Origin: Anaerolineae bacterium
GTDB lineage: Bacteria > Chloroflexota > Anaerolineae > Aggregatilineales > Phototrophicaceae
NCBI GenBank assembly: GCA_022824365.1
Contig: JAJEAA010000018.1
Coordinates: 469,858 to 533,857, forward strand
Reading direction: 5' to 3'
DNA length: 64,000 bases
Shown: positions 1 to 8,314 of the stretch, piece after piece
Layout: every line of letters begins with the position of its first letter
How positions within the stretch are numbered: the stretch's first letter is position 1
The notes under the pieces: model-generated
Told to the model about the DNA's origin: nothing
Database searches by the model: none
Seen by the model: only the letters and a program-made list of their open reading frames with translations
Translations under genes and position numbers: made by a program

Positions 1-194
1 AGATCCTCCTCCCTCACCTCTTGGTCAGAGAGTCGATATTCACCGTGGATGTAGCGGGCGGTCGGGATTCTACCCAGGTCGAGTACAATTTCAAGCAGTT
101 CGCTCGTATCGCCGTATTCGTCTATCGCATCGCGTATTCTCTGTGGCAGTACACTTCTCAGAATGTCAAAATCGTCCGTTATGCGTTTGTCCAT
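1..194 (-). CDS. R3H/SpoIIIAA-like AAA ATPase, N-terminal fragment
   Basis: The 5' end of a leftward gene that runs off the window edge; about 64 codons are visible. The protein starts MDKRITDDFDILRSVLP and continues with EIVLDLGRIPTARYIHGEYR. This matches, from memory of the family, the N-terminus of the SpoIIIAA/Ycf45-like single-stranded-nucleic-acid ATPases that often end in an R3H domain. The ATPase core lies outside the window, so Walker motifs cannot be checked. The ATG at 194 is preceded by an AGGA-containing ribosome site, and an in-frame stop lies just upstream (216-218), which fixes the start. The opposite-strand ORF over the same bases is a shadow. Confidence 0.7.
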   Translation of the reverse strand, partial: MDKRITDDFDILRSVLPQRIRDAIDEYGDTSELLEIVLDLGRIPTARYIHGEYRLSDQEVREED

Positions 195-255
195 GAATTC
201 GGGTGTTGTCCTCCGCTAAGTCAACAAATGTGAAAACATTGCGACTGTTTCTTTT

Positions 256-1251
256 TTATACGGGCAGGCCGCTGAATCTCTCTCGATTGACCTTTCCCAT
301 GGAGTCTTGTCCAGCCAGCTGCAAGGTGGCGGCCGGCTTTTGACCGCCCCTCGCGCTCAATTGGAGCCGGTCAAATGAGGCTTGCCGGATGCCGGCGGTC
401 AGGTGCTTGACCATGACAGCCTGTTCCAACCAGGGGCTGAAGCCGAGGTCGCGCATGGCGTTTTCCAGCCAGCCTTGATAACCGCGCACGCAGATATATA
501 CCGGCAGCTTGCGGCAGCGCTCAATCTTCATGAGGGCGGCGGCGACAATATCGGCCGCTTCGCTCAGCACTTCGGGATGCACATAAGGCATCAGATAGAC
601 GCCGTGCCGGCCCTCCGAATAGGCGAGGTAGGCTTCCACCTGGCCCTCTTTGCGGAAGACCAAACCGGCCATTTCCGCCGAAGGTTCCATCACCGGTTGG
701 AGGATGCGCGGGATCGTACAGCCCAGAAGCGCGGATATGCCCAGTTCATCGCCATCGGTCTCGGCGGCAATAGCTACATCGGGCGCCAGGAATCCGGAGC
801 CCAGCGGATCGCGCTGCCAGATCACCTGCCGGCTGTATACCGCGTAGCCGGCGCGGCGCATCGTCTCGAACAGGCGATGACTTAATTCGATTTCGCCAAC
901 GAGCGTATGCGCGCCATTCTTGCCCGCCTGCTCCGCCATCGCATCCAGCATGTGCAGCCAAATCGTATCGTCTTCGCCGTCCTCAAGCGTCGGCGCCAGG
1001 TAGACGAGATGGGCGTTGGCGTCGCCCTGGCGGTGGCGAAACTGACCAACGACATCCTGGCCCTCGATATGCCCCAGGAGAGAGTGCAAGCCCCGAGGAA
1101 AGACAATGCTCGATAGCAGGGCGCTGTTCTGCCCGCGCGCGTCTTCGATCAAACCCAGTTCGCTATCCAGGACGATGGCGTTCTGCTTCAGACGCAGCAT
1201 CACAGGAAGATCGCGCAGTTTCAGCGCATGGGTATCGGTCTGGCTGACCAT
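256..1251 (-). CDS. GNAT-like N-acetyltransferase family protein
   Basis: 331 residues, cytoplasmic, no signal peptide. The layout resembles tandem GNAT proteins of Chloroflexota: an N-terminal half with a degenerate acetyltransferase fold (VVGQFRHRQGDANAHLVYLA, then a helix and HTLVGEIELSHRLFETMRRA) and a C-terminal half (PVYICVRGYQGWLENAMRDL, then GFSPWLEQAVMVKHL) typical of GNAT strands 5 to 7, where the substrate-side 'LGF' turn sits. No clear acetyl-CoA Q/RxxGxG/A loop is visible, so catalytic activity is uncertain. The ATG start at 1251 has a GAGGC ribosome site. It is divergently oriented from the oxidoreductase at 1424. The substrate cannot be predicted. Confidence 0.55.
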   Translation of the reverse strand: MVSQTDTHALKLRDLPVMLRLKQNAIVLDSELGLIEDARGQNSALLSSIVFPRGLHSLLGHIEGQDVVGQFRHRQGDANAHLVYLAPTLEDGEDDTIWLHMLDAMAEQAGKNGAHTLVGEIELSHRLFETMRRAGYAVYSRQVIWQRDPLGSGFLAPDVAIAAETDGDELGISALLGCTIPRILQPVMEPSAEMAGLVFRKEGQVEAYLAYSEGRHGVYLMPYVHPEVLSEAADIVAAALMKIERCRKLPVYICVRGYQGWLENAMRDLGFSPWLEQAVMVKHLTAGIRQASFDRLQLSARGGQKPAATLQLAGQDSMGKVNRERFSGLPV

Positions 1252-1423
1252 GCTTTGCCTCGGCTGGACATGCCCGGCGGATGAGAATACAAGTCAATTG
1301 TATCATTTTCCGTCAAGGCATAACAGCGATTCGGGCGATTGCCCTGAGGACGCCATAGGGCAACCTTTACCAAAAGGCGCCGCCAGAAGTATTATTATCC
1401 CTACTGTCAACAAGAGCGAGCAG

Positions 1424-2491
1424 ATGCTAATGGAAAGTTTGCGCGTTGCCTTTCTGGGTACCGGCCGGATATCCGATTTACATGCCCTCGCCTATCTCGA
1501 TGACGAGCGAGCCGATATCGTAGCGGTATGCGATAGGAGCATCGACCTCGCTCAGGCGCGCGGGCGCCGTTGGGGCGTGGCGGAAAGCGGCATCTTCAGC
1601 GACTATCATAAGATGCTGGCAGCGCCGGATATTGACCTGGTGGAGATTCTGCTGCCGCATCACTTGCATCATCAAGCGGCGCTGGACGCGGTCGCCGCCG
1701 GCAAACATGTTTCGGTGCAGAAGCCGATGGCGCTCACCGTCGCGCAAGCGGACGAGATGGTCGCCGCGGCCAAGGCCGCTAACCTCACCTTAAAAGTCTA
1801 TGAGAACTTCATCTTCTACCCGCCGGTGCAACGGGCGAAAGCCTTGATCGACAACGGCGAAATCGGCGAGCCGCTTACGATTCGCGTCAAGAGCAATTCC
1901 GGCATCAGCCCAACCGAATGGGAGGTGCCGGCTTCGGCGCAAGCCTGGCGGCTGAACCCGGAAGAATGCGGCGGCGGTCCGCTGGTTTTTGATGACGGGC
2001 ATCACAAATTCGCCCTGGGCTGGCATTTCATGGGCATGGCTGAAGAAGTCCACGCTTGGATCGGCAGCACCGAGACCGCCCCGGGCATGTTCCTTGACGC
2101 GCCGGCGATCGTGTCCTGGAAATTCCCGGGCAATCGCTACGGCTCTTTGGAAGCGGTGTATTCGCCGGAGCTGGTGCTGGATACAAAGCACTACGCCCAA
2201 GACGACCGCATCGAAATCACCGGCAGCAAGGGCGTGATCTGGGTGACGCGGGGCCACGGCAAGATGATGGATCTGCCGCCGGTGGTGCTGTACAAGGATC
2301 GGCAGACGCGCAGTTTCTCGGATATGCCGGTCGGCTGGGAGCACAGCTTCATCAATTCGACGCGGCAGATGATCGACGCCTTTTTCGCCGGCGACGCGCC
2401 GCAGTTGACCGGTGAAGACGGCCGAGAAGTCCTGCGTTTCGCCTTGGCGGCGCAAGAATCGGCTCGGCTTGGTCAAGCGGTAAAACTGTGA
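1424..2491 (+). CDS. Gfo/Idh/MocA family oxidoreductase
   Basis: About 355 residues. An NAD(P)-dependent sugar or polyol dehydrogenase by family. The N-terminal Rossmann fold has the dinucleotide motif GTGRIS at residues 12-17, followed by the family signature around Lys100 (VSVQKPMAL), the position of the usual EKP catalytic lysine. Glu is replaced by Gln, a variation seen in this superfamily. The C-terminal alpha/beta domain contains GGGPLVFDDGHHKFALGWHF, with the usual D..H pair. The frame is open further upstream to 1106, but that stretch overlaps the divergent GNAT gene and lacks family similarity. Starts at 1424 or 1430 follow a purine-rich AAGAGCGAG sequence. The substrate is unknown. 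Confidence 0.8.
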   Translation: MLMESLRVAFLGTGRISDLHALAYLDDERADIVAVCDRSIDLAQARGRRWGVAESGIFSDYHKMLAAPDIDLVEILLPHHLHHQAALDAVAAGKHVSVQKPMALTVAQADEMVAAAKAANLTLKVYENFIFYPPVQRAKALIDNGEIGEPLTIRVKSNSGISPTEWEVPASAQAWRLNPEECGGGPLVFDDGHHKFALGWHFMGMAEEVHAWIGSTETAPGMFLDAPAIVSWKFPGNRYGSLEAVYSPELVLDTKHYAQDDRIEITGSKGVIWVTRGHGKMMDLPPVVLYKDRQTRSFSDMPVGWEHSFINSTRQMIDAFFAGDAPQLTGEDGREVLRFALAAQESARLGQAVKL

Positions 2492-2503
2492 CGCGCGGGC
2501 TGA

Positions 2504-3079
2504 TTACTCGCGGACGCTGATCGTATCGCCTGCCATGCTGGTGATCGTCGCGAGCGCGTGAATTGGAACATCGTATTTTTCAAGCATAGCGGCGCGCCCG
2601 CCTTCAAAGGTCTTTTCCACAATAACGCCAACGCCGACCAGATTGGCGCCGGCGCTGGCGACAATGCGCGCGAGAGCCAGCAGCGTTTTGCCGGTGGCCA
2701 GGAAGTCATCGATAATCAATACATTCTCGCCGGCATGCAGAAATTCCGCCGAGACCAGAAGCAAAGTCTCGCCGCCTTTGGTATGGCTGGGCGCCGTCTC
2801 CAAAAAGACTGGACCGGACATGGTAATGGGTTTTTTCTTGCGCGCGTAAACCACCGGCACGTTCATCTCAATGGCGGTCATCAGGGCGGGGGCAATGCCC
2901 GAGATCTCGGCCGTCAAAATGCGATCCACCGGCGTATCGGCGAAGCGTTCGGCGAAGGCGGCGCCCATTCCCAACATCAGCGCGGGGTCAAGCTGATGAT
3001 TGATGATGCTATCAACCTTGAGGATGCCATCGCCAAGATTGATGCCTTCGGCGCGAATGCGTTCGATCAAAGCTTTCAT
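2504..3079 (-). CDS. xpt: xanthine phosphoribosyltransferase
   Basis: 191 residues, the usual length. It converts xanthine and PRPP to XMP in purine salvage. The PRPP-binding loop is at residues 121-131 (LIIDDFLATGK), and the conserved N-terminus LxxRIxxEGxxL and the KVDSIINHQLDPALM segment (21-35) identify Xpt rather than Apt or Hpt. It is last in a leftward run DinB-AzlD-xpt, with only 15 bp between azlD and xpt, suggesting co-transcription. No purine riboswitch is visible upstream, unlike xpt of Bacillus. It converges on the oxidoreductase gene with a 12-bp gap and no obvious terminator. Confidence 0.92.
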   Translation of the reverse strand: MKALIERIRAEGINLGDGILKVDSIINHQLDPALMLGMGAAFAERFADTPVDRILTAEISGIAPALMTAIEMNVPVVYARKKKPITMSGPVFLETAPSHTKGGETLLLVSAEFLHAGENVLIIDDFLATGKTLLALARIVASAGANLVGVGVIVEKTFEGGRAAMLEKYDVPIHALATITSMAGDTISVRE

Positions 3080-3094
3080 CGGTTATCTCCTCTA

Positions 3095-3424
3095 TCAAGC
3101 GACTTTCAGGCGAGGGCGATAAAATGCGCGCCAAAGCATAAAGCGGCCCATGCCGGCGAAGATTGCGGCCAAGAGATTGCCCCAGCGCCAGGCGACCAGA
3201 CCGCCAATCAAGTATGCGTTTGCGAAGGTCAAGGCCGGGACGTTATTACGGATTAGAAGCTCGGGCGCGATGATGGCGAAGAACAGGGCAACCGGCACGA
3301 ATCGCAAGCCGCGCAAAACTCGTTCGGGCAGCCGGACCCGGCCAACAAGAGCCAGCGTCGGATAGCGCGCGAGAAACGCTGCCAGCATCATGCCAATGAT
3401 GAGGCTTGGCTTTTCTCTCGTCAT
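3095..3424 (-). CDS. AzlD-family membrane protein (branched-chain amino acid export subunit)
   Basis: 109 residues with three or four hydrophobic segments (near 7-25, 45-62, 63-80 and 85-100). The N-terminal pattern GMMLAAFLARYPTLAL and the later LRFVPVALFFAIIAPELLI match the AzlD family, the small partner of AzlC in an exporter of branched-chain amino acids. No AzlC (about 230 residues) is present on either side: the gene upstream is DinB and the one downstream is xpt. It therefore either works with an AzlC encoded elsewhere or alone. Start ATG at 3424. Confidence 0.7.
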   Translation of the reverse strand: MTREKPSLIIGMMLAAFLARYPTLALVGRVRLPERVLRGLRFVPVALFFAIIAPELLIRNNVPALTFANAYLIGGLVAWRWGNLLAAIFAGMGRFMLWRAFYRPRLKVA

Positions 3425-3456
3425 TGCGGCCGTCGGCTTCTGCGCCGGCTGGAGCG

Positions 3457-3948
3457 CTAGCGCCCCGCCAGCACGCGCGTAATCTGCTCAAGGTGATCGA
3501 GGTCGTGCAAGCCAACCTGCATCGCGGCATCGGTCATCGTGAAACTGTCGCGCTCCGGATGAACGCCGCCGCGCTCCCATTGCTCCGGCGAGAGCGCCTC
3601 AAAAAACAGGATGAAGCGCTGCCGCGACGCCCGCAAGGCCTGGCAGGCCTCTTGCAGATCGTCCTGCTGATAAGCCCGCTCAATAGCCATCGCCTCGTGA
3701 TCATAGCCCGGCAATTGCGGATGATCTTCTTCCAGCATCATGACAGCGCGCTTGTAGAAGATCTCATCGAAGTCACGCAGGTGGCAGAGGATCTCGATGA
3801 TGGACCAGCCATCGTCGCCATCGCGCAGGTCGCGGGCTTCGTCAGCGGAGACGCCGCGAAGAATATGACCGAGCGAGTCGCAAGTCAAGCGCATCATGGC
3901 TAGCTGGCGCTCGCGTACCTGTAGCCAAGTCGTCCCCAAATCTGTCAT
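3457..3948 (-). CDS. DinB superfamily protein
   Basis: 163 residues with the four-helix DinB/YfiT fold pattern. Candidate metal-ligand histidines are His56 in EILCHLRDFDE and His148/His152 in the C-terminal HDLDHLEQI, the usual three-histidine arrangement. Family members include bacillithiol- or mycothiol-dependent transferases and many damage-inducible proteins of unknown role, so the reaction cannot be named. It is the first gene of a probable leftward operon with azlD (32-bp gap) and xpt. Confidence 0.8.
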   Translation of the reverse strand: MTDLGTTWLQVRERQLAMMRLTCDSLGHILRGVSADEARDLRDGDDGWSIIEILCHLRDFDEIFYKRAVMMLEEDHPQLPGYDHEAMAIERAYQQDDLQEACQALRASRQRFILFFEALSPEQWERGGVHPERDSFTMTDAAMQVGLHDLDHLEQITRVLAGR

Positions 3949-4010
3949 GGTATGCCTCTGTCCTTGGTCTAGCCTACTCGCCCCATTCTAGTTTGCCTTG
4001 CCCGTTGATG

Positions 4011-4985
4011 CTATATCCGGGTAGCGCAGTTCGCTCGGACCAGTCCCCAGAGTATGACGCGATTATCGCCGCCGCCGCTGACCAGCATGGAACCGGTCGG
4101 GTTGAAGTCCAGCGCCAATACCGGCCGGCTATGCCCGTCGATCAGACGCAACTCCCGCCGAGATCGCGCGTTCCAAATGCGAATCATATTGTCGCGGCCG
4201 CCGCTGGCCAGGGTGGTCCCATCCGGCGAGAAAGCTAGGGCATCAACCCCGCCGGCGTGAGCGGGGACGACCGCCGGTTTGCGGCCGCCGTCATTCCAAA
4301 AGCGAATGGTCATATCTTTGCTCGCGGAAGCCAGGGCGTTTGAATGCGGCAGCCGGGCGATATCGCGCGCCCAGTCATCATGTTCGCCGAGTGCAGTCGG
4401 TTTCGCTTCTGTATTCAGGCGCCAAGAAAAGATACGTTTGTCGCGGCTACCCGAGAATAGACGCTCGCCGGTCTGGTCAAACGCCAGGGCGGTCAATTCA
4501 TCGTCGTGGCCCTCCAGGAGACCGCGTGGTTCACCGCTGGCAACATCCCACAATCGAATGAGGCCATCAGCGCCGCCGCTGGCGAGGCTGCGCCCGTCAG
4601 GCGAGAATACGACTGCTTCAACCGAACCGGCATGTCCGCATAGTGTTTTGGACTCAAATTCCTTCGAGCTTGTCAGCATCCAGAGTTTGACTGTCGTATC
4701 GGCGCTGCCGGCCGCCAGGATTGCGCCATCCGGACTGAAGGCGATATCTTTGACAGGGGCCGCCGACGCGGTCAATCGAATGCGGGGCGCGCCGCCAAAA
4801 CTCCCGCGATAGAGCGCGATGCCATCGCCGCCCGCGATCGCCAATAGATCCCCGCCGGGCGACCAGCGCGCTTGCGATATCCAGCCAAAACGCGCCGTCG
4901 CCAGCCTCCGCAACCGCGACAGATTATCGTGGTTTATCCGCTCGTGGTTCACCCTATCGGTTTCCGTTATGTATAAATCCGGCAT
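4011..4985 (-). CDS. WD40-repeat beta-propeller protein
   Basis: 324 residues consisting almost entirely of about seven WD40 blades, enough for one closed propeller. Repeat units with FSPDG and a terminal W/LW recur (for example VKDIAFSPDGAILAAGSADT, then VKLWML; later VEAVVFSPDGRSLASGGADG, then LIRLWDV; LAFSPDGTTLASGGRDNMIR, then IWN). No signal peptide or membrane segment is visible, so a cytoplasmic scaffold is likely. No kinase or caspase-like effector domain is fused, unlike many bacterial WD40 proteins. No partner can be inferred from the neighbours. Confidence 0.85.
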   Translation of the reverse strand: MPDLYITETDRVNHERINHDNLSRLRRLATARFGWISQARWSPGGDLLAIAGGDGIALYRGSFGGAPRIRLTASAAPVKDIAFSPDGAILAAGSADTTVKLWMLTSSKEFESKTLCGHAGSVEAVVFSPDGRSLASGGADGLIRLWDVASGEPRGLLEGHDDELTALAFDQTGERLFSGSRDKRIFSWRLNTEAKPTALGEHDDWARDIARLPHSNALASASKDMTIRFWNDGGRKPAVVPAHAGGVDALAFSPDGTTLASGGRDNMIRIWNARSRRELRLIDGHSRPVLALDFNPTGSMLVSGGGDNRVILWGLVRANCATRI

Positions 4986-5070
4986 CGCGCCCGGGCAGTT
5001 TAGCGCCGCGGTACATCCGCGGGATTTCTAGCATTATAATGGCGGCTGGTCACATGACACGAGAGGCGCT

Positions 5071-5568
5071 ATGAGCGGAATCGAAACGACGCTGAGCGAG
5101 ATCCGGCACCTTGAGCCGATCTACGAGTTGGCGATACCGGCTGACTTTCTTGATGAAAACAAGCACGTCAATGTCCAGTATTATCTGCATATCGTAGAGC
5201 GCGGCCTGGGGCAAATATTCGAGAATGTCGGGCTTGGCGAGGTCTACGCCGCGGCGCATACCTATGGCAATTTCGCGTTGGAGCAGCATATTCGCTACTT
5301 CGCGGAGTTGCTTGTTGAAGACCAAGTGAGCGTGTTTATCAGGCTGATCGCGCTCAGCGCCAAGCGGGCCTACTTCATGGGCTTTGTCGTCAATGAGTCG
5401 CGCCAGCAACTGGCCGCCATCGTTGAAGTCGTGATGATGAATGTGGACATGAAACTGCGGCGGGGCGCGCCTTTTCCCGCGGAAGCATACGCCCAACTCG
5501 AGACGCTTCTAACACGGCACGAGGAACTGACTTGGGAGGCGCCCGTCTGCGGCGTCATGCGCGCTTGA
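5071..5568 (+). CDS. Hotdog-fold acyl-CoA thioesterase family protein
   Basis: 165 residues. The segment DFLDENKHVNVQYYLHIVER (about 26-45) followed by AELLVEDQVSVFIRLIALSA matches the 4HBT/FcbC-like hotdog pattern: Asp/Asn before the long helix, then the paired strands. These enzymes hydrolyse acyl-CoA or similar thioesters; some members are carnitine-related thioesterases. It has its own 5' region with a GAGAGGCGCT ribosome site. It converges with the M24 peptidase gene downstream (43-bp gap). Confidence 0.75.
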   Translation: MSGIETTLSEIRHLEPIYELAIPADFLDENKHVNVQYYLHIVERGLGQIFENVGLGEVYAAAHTYGNFALEQHIRYFAELLVEDQVSVFIRLIALSAKRAYFMGFVVNESRQQLAAIVEVVMMNVDMKLRRGAPFPAEAYAQLETLLTRHEELTWEAPVCGVMRA

Positions 5569-5611
5569 CGAGTCCAGTATCTCGGCTGCTCCCGCTCTGC
5601 GTGACAGCCCA

Positions 5612-6700
5612 TCACAACTCGCGCGGATAAGACGTCAGGACGTCAATGCCATCTTCCGTGACCACCACGTTGTCCTCAATCCGAACGCCGCCGACGCCAG
5701 GCAGATATACGCCCGGCTCGATCGTGAAGACCATGCCCGGCTCAAGCGCCCGTGTATTGCCTTCGACGATATTGGGCAGCTCGTGCACGCTCAAGCCCAA
5801 GCCATGCCCCAGCCGATGAATAAAATACTCGCCCAGCCCGGCCTCGTCGATGACAGCGCGCGCGACCCGATCGACCGCTTCGCAGCTTACTCCCGGGCGG
5901 GCGAATTCACGAGCGGCTTTGTTGGCCTGATAGACCGCCTCGTACATCGCGCGCATCTGAGCGGTCGGCTCGCCCTTGCAGAAAGTGCGCGTGATATCGG
6001 CCGGATAATCCTGATAGCGCGCGCCGAAGTCGATCAGAAGAAACTCATCCTCGCCCCAGACGCGGTCGCCCGTGTCGCCATGCGGCAAGCCCGATTTCTC
6101 GCCCGTCAGCGCCAAAAGGAAGGCCAGCCCTTGCGCGCCCCGGTCCAGCATTTCAGCGCCCAGGCGATCGGCGATCTGTCGTTCGGTCATGCCCGGCTGC
6201 GCCCAGTTCATCGTTGCTTCTAAAGCCGCCTCGCTGATATCAATCGCCCGCTGCATATTGGCGATTTCTTCCGGCGCCTTGCGCGCGCGCAAGTTGAGAA
6301 ACAGGTCGCCGATGTCCAGCGCATCCGCAGCGGATAGCCCGGCCCGTTCCAGCGCCAGCCACTCAAACAGGCGCAGGGTCTGCCCATCCAGCGCGCAGTT
6401 GGCATTGCCGGGCAGCAGAGCCGACACGGCTTCGCTGAAGGCGGCTTCATAACCGTCATGGTCGGCCCACAAGAAACGGCGCGCCTCCAATTCCGGACGG
6501 GCTTCCAGCTTCGCCGTTTCCAATTCGGGGATGATGAAGGATAGCCCCTGGTCATTGTAGAGGCCAAGTATAGGCCGCTCGGACAAGTGAAAGTGCAGCC
6601 CGGTGAAATAGACCATATTCTCGCCCGGCACAAAAGCCACCAGGTCCGCCTCGCTGTTTTCGAGCAAAGTGTCAAGCCGCTTCAAATAATCGATTGCCAC
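5612..6700 (-). CDS. M24-family Xaa-Pro aminopeptidase
   Basis: 362 residues from a GTG start. The GTG at 6700 is chosen because an ideal AAGGAGG ribosome site sits just upstream; the frame remains open to 6739 but without such support. The N-terminal creatinase-like domain (1-135) precedes the pita-bread catalytic domain. The five dimetal ligands are visible: Asp224 and Asp235 in [20 protein letters not shown], His299 in [13 protein letters not shown], Glu328 in FTIEPGVY and Glu342 in [10 protein letters not shown], plus His207 in GLPHGD. It should remove N-terminal residues before proline in cytoplasmic peptide turnover. Confidence 0.9.
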   Translation of the reverse strand: MAIDYLKRLDTLLENSEADLVAFVPGENMVYFTGLHFHLSERPILGLYNDQGLSFIIPELETAKLEARPELEARRFLWADHDGYEAAFSEAVSALLPGNANCALDGQTLRLFEWLALERAGLSAADALDIGDLFLNLRARKAPEEIANMQRAIDISEAALEATMNWAQPGMTERQIADRLGAEMLDRGAQGLAFLLALTGEKSGLPHGDTGDRVWGEDEFLLIDFGARYQDYPADITRTFCKGEPTAQMRAMYEAVYQANKAAREFARPGVSCEAVDRVARAVIDEAGLGEYFIHRLGHGLGLSVHELPNIVEGNTRALEPGMVFTIEPGVYLPGVGGVRIEDNVVVTEDGIDVLTSYPREL

Positions 6701-6977
6701 TGCTGCCTCCTTCTCGCAAGTGCCAGGAGTGTAGACCAAAGCGCCCCATTCGTCCAGCAGAGTCGCCCTCGCCCAGGCGCTACCGCAATGGATCTAAGCT
6801 CTGCCACAGAGTTCAAGGAGTAAACTTGAGGGCGGAAAGGATTCAGCTTTTTCGACCTGTTGTCAAGATCTGCCGGCTTCCCGAGCAGCGCCGGCCCCAG
6901 GTTGCGCGCGCGGGGCGCTGGGCTATGCTATAGACATGCTGAAACCGATGACTAGATGCTGTGGAGATAAAACGTAA

Positions 6978-7883
6978 ATGCGCCTGGATTATCACCTGCT
7001 GGATGTTTTTACTGATAGGCAATTCGGCGGCAACCAGTTGGCGGTCTTTCCGAATCCGCCGCTTGACCTGTCTACGCGCCTGATGCAACAAATCGCGCAG
7101 GAACTGAATCTCTCCGAGTCCACCTTCGTCTTTCCGCCCGAAGACAGCGCCAATGACTACAGACTGCGAATTTTCACGCCGGCGGCGGAGTTGCCCATGG
7201 CCGGGCATCCCACCGTTGGCAGCGCATTTATCTTGGCGCGCCTCGGCCGGCTCGACGGTCTAAAAGGCGCAGGCGCGATTGTTTTTGAAGAAGGCGTCGG
7301 CCCCATCACCGTCGCTATCGAAGCGGATGAAGACGGAGCGCCGCGTGATGTGTGGATGCGGCAGCCGATACCGCAGTTCCTTGATACTTGTCCTGACCGC
7401 GCGGCAATCGCCGACCTGCTCTCGCTGTCTGAAGACGACCTCATCCCCGGTGTGCCGATCCAGATCCTCAGCAGCGGTCTGCCCTTCCTCTATGTGCCAG
7501 TCCGATCGCTGGAGGCGGTAGGCAAAGCCCGGTTGAAAAGCGACAGATGGCGCAGCTTGCTGGCCGGCAGCGAGGCGCAGAATATCTTCATAACGACAAC
7601 AGAGACCGTTCTCGACAAGGCGACCGCGCATAGCCGGATGTTTGCGCCAGCCCTCGGCGTCAGCGAAGACCCGGCCACCGGTTCCGCCAGCGGACCTCTG
7701 GGCGCGTACTTGCTGAAGTATGGCTTGGCTGGGGCGGACGACATGATCAGCGAGCAAGGATTCGAGATGGGGCGGCCGAGCATCATTCGCATACGGGTAG
7801 AGCGGGCCCGCGCGGAGATCGCCGGCGTCGCGGTGGGCGGCCGCTGCGCCTACATGGGCTACGGCACACTGCTCATCGACTGA
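6978..7883 (+). CDS. PhzF-family isomerase/epimerase-like protein
   Basis: 301 residues with the two-fold PhzF fold. The N-terminal YHLLDVFTDRQFGGNQLAVF is the family signature. The catalytic glutamate is Glu47 in LNLSESTFVFPP, and the C-terminal half carries the conserved EDPATGSASGPLGAYL loop. Family members isomerise phenazine precursors or act on unknown amino-acid-like compounds; there are no other phenazine genes here, so the substrate is unknown. The start at 6978 follows a GGAGA ribosome site. Confidence 0.85.
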   Translation: MRLDYHLLDVFTDRQFGGNQLAVFPNPPLDLSTRLMQQIAQELNLSESTFVFPPEDSANDYRLRIFTPAAELPMAGHPTVGSAFILARLGRLDGLKGAGAIVFEEGVGPITVAIEADEDGAPRDVWMRQPIPQFLDTCPDRAAIADLLSLSEDDLIPGVPIQILSSGLPFLYVPVRSLEAVGKARLKSDRWRSLLAGSEAQNIFITTTETVLDKATAHSRMFAPALGVSEDPATGSASGPLGAYLLKYGLAGADDMISEQGFEMGRPSIIRIRVERARAEIAGVAVGGRCAYMGYGTLLID

Positions 7884-7942
7884 CCGGTTTTCATCAGACA
7901 GTATGCTAAAATCAAACTGTCAGGAGACGGCAGGAAGGCATC

Positions 7943-8314
7943 TTGCGAAACGCAGCCATCGACCATTTTGACGCGCGAGCGGTATTCCGTGGTTTGCTTG
8001 ATGGCGTCGATTATCGCAACCGCGTGGCCGGGACTTGTATCTACCGCTGCCCGCGCTGCGAACATCGCATTCGTTTCCGCTGGCGCAGCTTCTACCGAGC
8101 CAACGGACGCTCCATTTTTCAGCGACAACTGCGGCGCATATTCGACGACCTGACGCCCAGCTTGCCTTCCGATGAGCAGGGCTTTCTCGACTTTTATTGC
8201 CCCGCCTGCGCGGCGCCGACTCGCATCATATTCAGCGCGCAGGATTACAGCAAAATCGCCTACCACTTCGATATTTACGCCGCCTTGGTCGGTGAAGCGA
8301 AGCGTGCCAAATGA
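7943..8314 (+). CDS. Small zinc-ribbon protein of unknown function
   Basis: 123 residues. Two Cys pairs (CPRC near residue 36-39 and CPAC near 87-90) would form a zinc ribbon around an arginine-rich middle. The start codon is a TTG at 7943 behind an AGGAAGG ribosome site. The stop overlaps the ATG of the next gene (ATGA at 8311-8314), so the two are translationally coupled. I do not recognise the family. The coupling to an XPB-N-like protein suggests a nucleic-acid role, which is inference. Confidence 0.6.
   Translation: MRNAAIDHFDARAVFRGLLDGVDYRNRVAGTCIYRCPRCEHRIRFRWRSFYRANGRSIFQRQLRRIFDDLTPSLPSDEQGFLDFYCPACAAPTRIIFSAQDYSKIAYHFDIYAALVGEAKRAK

Noticed and set aside
382..885. Plus-strand ORFs opposite the GNAT gene
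   Set aside because: Shadow frames of a GC-rich gene; no domain and no ribosome site.
3080..3460. Purine riboswitch for xpt
   Set aside because: There is only 15 bp between azlD and xpt, and no aptamer-like sequence ahead of the operon.
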